Assembly: GCA_963668435.2 (NCBI GenBank)
Contig: CAXXSC010000008.1
Span: forward strand, 868,001-932,000
Length of the DNA: 64,000 nucleotides
Direction of reading: 5' to 3'
Source: G963668435 sp963668435
GTDB lineage: Bacteria > Latescibacterota > Latescibacteria > Latescibacterales > Latescibacteraceae
The notes beneath the pieces were generated by a model. It did not search any database, was not told where the DNA came from, and saw only the letters and a list, made by a program, of their open reading frames with translations. A program made the position numbers and the translations under genes. The first letter of the stretch is position 1; each line of letters opens with the position of its first letter. Below, one piece after another: positions 62,468-64,000 of this stretch.

Positions 62468-63852
62468 ATGGCATCGAAAGAATTCTCCATCGAACCGAAA
62501 GCTGTTCAGCCGGTTGAAACCGGGCACAGGGTAATCAAGACCCCGACAATTCCCGTCGAGGAATCACTTCCCGTCCTGAAAGAGCTCCGTGAAAGCGAGC
62601 CGCTGTCCATGCGCGGCCAGCCGCCCATCATCTGGGACAAGGGCGAGGGCATTCATGTCTACGATCCCTATGGCAACAAATGGCTCGACTGGTCGAGCGG
62701 TGTCCTTGTCGCCAATGCTGGCCACGGAAGGAAAGAGATCATCGATGCGCTCAGGAAAGTCATCGACAAGGGCCATCTGCACAACTACTGTTTCCCCTCC
62801 GATCCGAGAGCGAAACTGGCGAAAAAACTGGTCGAGGTCGCCCCGGCTGAAATGACACGGGCATTCATCCTCACTACAGGTGCGGAAACGACCGAATGCG
62901 CGATTAAGCTCGCGAAAACCTGGGGCCTGAAAAAAGGCGGCGAGGCGAAAAACGTCATCGTCAGCTATGAAGAGGCGTTCCACGGGCGCACCATGGGATC
63001 ACAGCTCGCAGGCGGCATCCCGGCACTGAAAGAGTGGATGGGCAGCAAGCTCGATCCCTCGTTCGTGCAGGTGCCATTCCCCGGCTCGAACATTGTCAGC
63101 GACAAGTCATTCGATCTTTTCGAGAAAACGCTTGCGGCAAAAGGGATCAAGCCCGAAAATGTCGCCGGTGTTATCAGCGAAACCTACCAGGGCGGCAACT
63201 GCGGATTCATGCCCAATGACTACGCGAAAAAGCTCCGCGCATGGTGCGACAAGTACGATGTGGTCATGATTTATGACGAGGTCCAGGCCGGTTTCGGACG
63301 CACCGGAAAAATGTGGGGATTCGAGCATCATGATTTGGTACCTGATCTCATGTGCCTCGGTAAGGGCATCTCGTCGAGCCTCCCGATCTCGGCTGTTGTC
63401 GGCAAGGAAGAGATCATGAACCAGTACGGTCCAGGCTCCATGACATCGACACACACCGGCCATCCGCTGGGCTCGGTCGCGGCGCTTGCATCGATCGAAA
63501 TCATCGAGCGCGAGGGACTTGTCGAGAACGCCGCAAAAATGGGCGAGATCCTCGGCGAGGGCATGAAAAAAATCCATGCGAAACACAGCGATATATTCGA
63601 TCTCGAGGGCCGAGGCCTCGTTTTTCGCCCTCATGGCGATCAAGGACAGGAACACGATGGAGGTCGATGCCGATCTGGCATTCGATATCATCAACTACTG
63701 TTTCGAACGCGGCCTGCTCATGTTCGCGCCGGTCGGCAGGAATGGCGGTACAGTCAAGGTTTCGCCGCCGCTTTGTATCACCGAGGACGCTATTATCGAG
63801 GGTCTCGAGGTGCTTTTCCGAGGCTGTCGATTACTGCGTGGCAAATCGCTAA
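62468..63852 (+). pseudogene. Class III PLP aminotransferase with two +1 frameshifts near the 3' end
   Basis: The intact part (residues ~1-385) is a class III aminotransferase of the 4-aminobutyrate/2,2-dialkylglycine type: LTTGAETTECAIKLAKTW, AFHGRTMGSQ, VMIYDEVQAGFGRTGKMWGF and the PLP Lys in CLGKGISSSLPISAVVG. The frame breaks at GTTTTTCGCC (T5 at 63621-63625). Removing one T restores LVFALMAIKDRNTMEVDADL, then MFAPVGRNGGTVKVSPPLCI. A second break is at CTTTTCC (T4 at 63814-63817). Removing one T restores EVLSEAVDYCVANR and a stop at 63850-63852, giving 460 residues. As written the frame runs to 63907 with a nonsense tail. It starts 38 bp after the kinase. Confidence 0.85.
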
Positions 63853-63868
63853 CAAAACCGTTCAGATA

Positions 63869-63903
63869 ACAAAAAGGGAGGCTTTCGGGCCTCCCTTTTT
63901 TAT
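63869..63903. terminator. Bidirectional hairpin terminator
   Basis: AAAAAGGGAGGC (63871-63882) pairs with GCCTCCCTTTTT (63889-63900), between the aminotransferase and the convergent gene at the window edge. Confidence 0.9.
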
Positions 63904-63919
63904 TTAACTCAGATATATG

Positions 63920-64000
63920 TTACGCACTGCACAAAACAACCGACTCATCCTGCATCAGGGCCCAGATGGTATACACGCCCAGTACTGTGCCGAACGGGAT
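63920..64000 (-). CDS. C-terminal end of a membrane protein (5' part outside the window)
   Basis: On the minus strand the last 81 bases read IPFGTVLGVYTIWALMQDES, then VVLCSA and a TAA stop (63920-63922). The pattern G-x-Y-T-x-W-x-L is a common end of small bacterial membrane proteins. Nothing more can be said from 26 residues. Confidence 0.55.
   Translation of the reverse strand: MPFGTVLGVYTIWALMQDESVVLCSA

Overview
The window is a chromosomal segment of an uncultured-looking, Gram-negative-type bacterium. Three proteins (8714-10372, 15294-16574, 30849-32897) end in an FlgD/Ig-like 'type IX secretion' sorting domain (NPFNP-type motif followed by SGVY and a final Lys or Arg). Lipoproteins, Tat-like signals, secreted sulfatase and glycosidases, PQQ-type propellers and a periplasmic haem-c sensor are also present. 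This mix suits the FCB superphylum (for example Latescibacterota/KSB1-like lineages). That placement is inference, since no rRNA gene is present. No phage, insertion sequence, plasmid or CRISPR signal was seen.

Layout. 1-2760: two PQQ-type propeller proteins and a decayed TolB-like propeller. 2775-7023: a minus-strand glycan operon (DUF4380-like protein, GH31 glycosidase, sulfatase). 7320-8594: a haem-binding diguanylate cyclase interrupted by an in-frame amber codon. 8714-10372: a DUF362 protein with a sorting domain. 10485-13878: small lipoprotein, tRNA-Cys, uvrC and a phosphodiesterase. 14081-18053: TPR protein, propeller protein with sorting domain, and M48 protease. 18561-29273: three paralogous ~1000-residue GH2-like secreted proteins with a class V aminotransferase between the first and second. 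29340-32897: a lipoprotein and an M6-like protein that has lost its catalytic His. 33399-41085: an Nramp-related transporter lacking the metal ligands, then tex, an M20 peptidase, a zinc alcohol dehydrogenase and two SDRs. 41180-44812: a sodium/solute symporter divergent from an Lrp regulator and alanine dehydrogenase. 44909-48058: an MFS-spermidine-synthase-TPR fusion. 48270-52856: KDO/KDR-type aldolase, UDP-sugar dehydrogenase, rmlC, a cupin and inositol-3-phosphate synthase. 53099-58131: PilZ protein, YihY, cyclophilin, a nucleotidyltransferase-like protein and an enoate-reductase-type flavoprotein. 58511-63852: a zinc-ribbon protein (frameshifted), a ThuA-like protein, an FGGY kinase and a class III aminotransferase (two frameshifts). 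63920-64000: the 3' end of a membrane protein.

How the genes fit together. The dominant theme is extracellular breakdown of complex, probably sulfated, glycans, followed by intracellular handling of sugars and sugar acids (dehydrogenases, aldolase, kinase). A second theme is surface polysaccharide and inositol precursor synthesis. A third, possible theme is c-di-GMP signalling (diguanylate cyclase and PilZ protein). Convergent gene pairs are mostly separated by near-symmetrical bidirectional hairpin terminators.

Caveats. Five reading-frame breaks occur in four loci. Three sit in G or T homopolymers and two are point nonsense codons, so assembly error and real decay must be separated. All functional calls are from reading the sequence; no database search was run.
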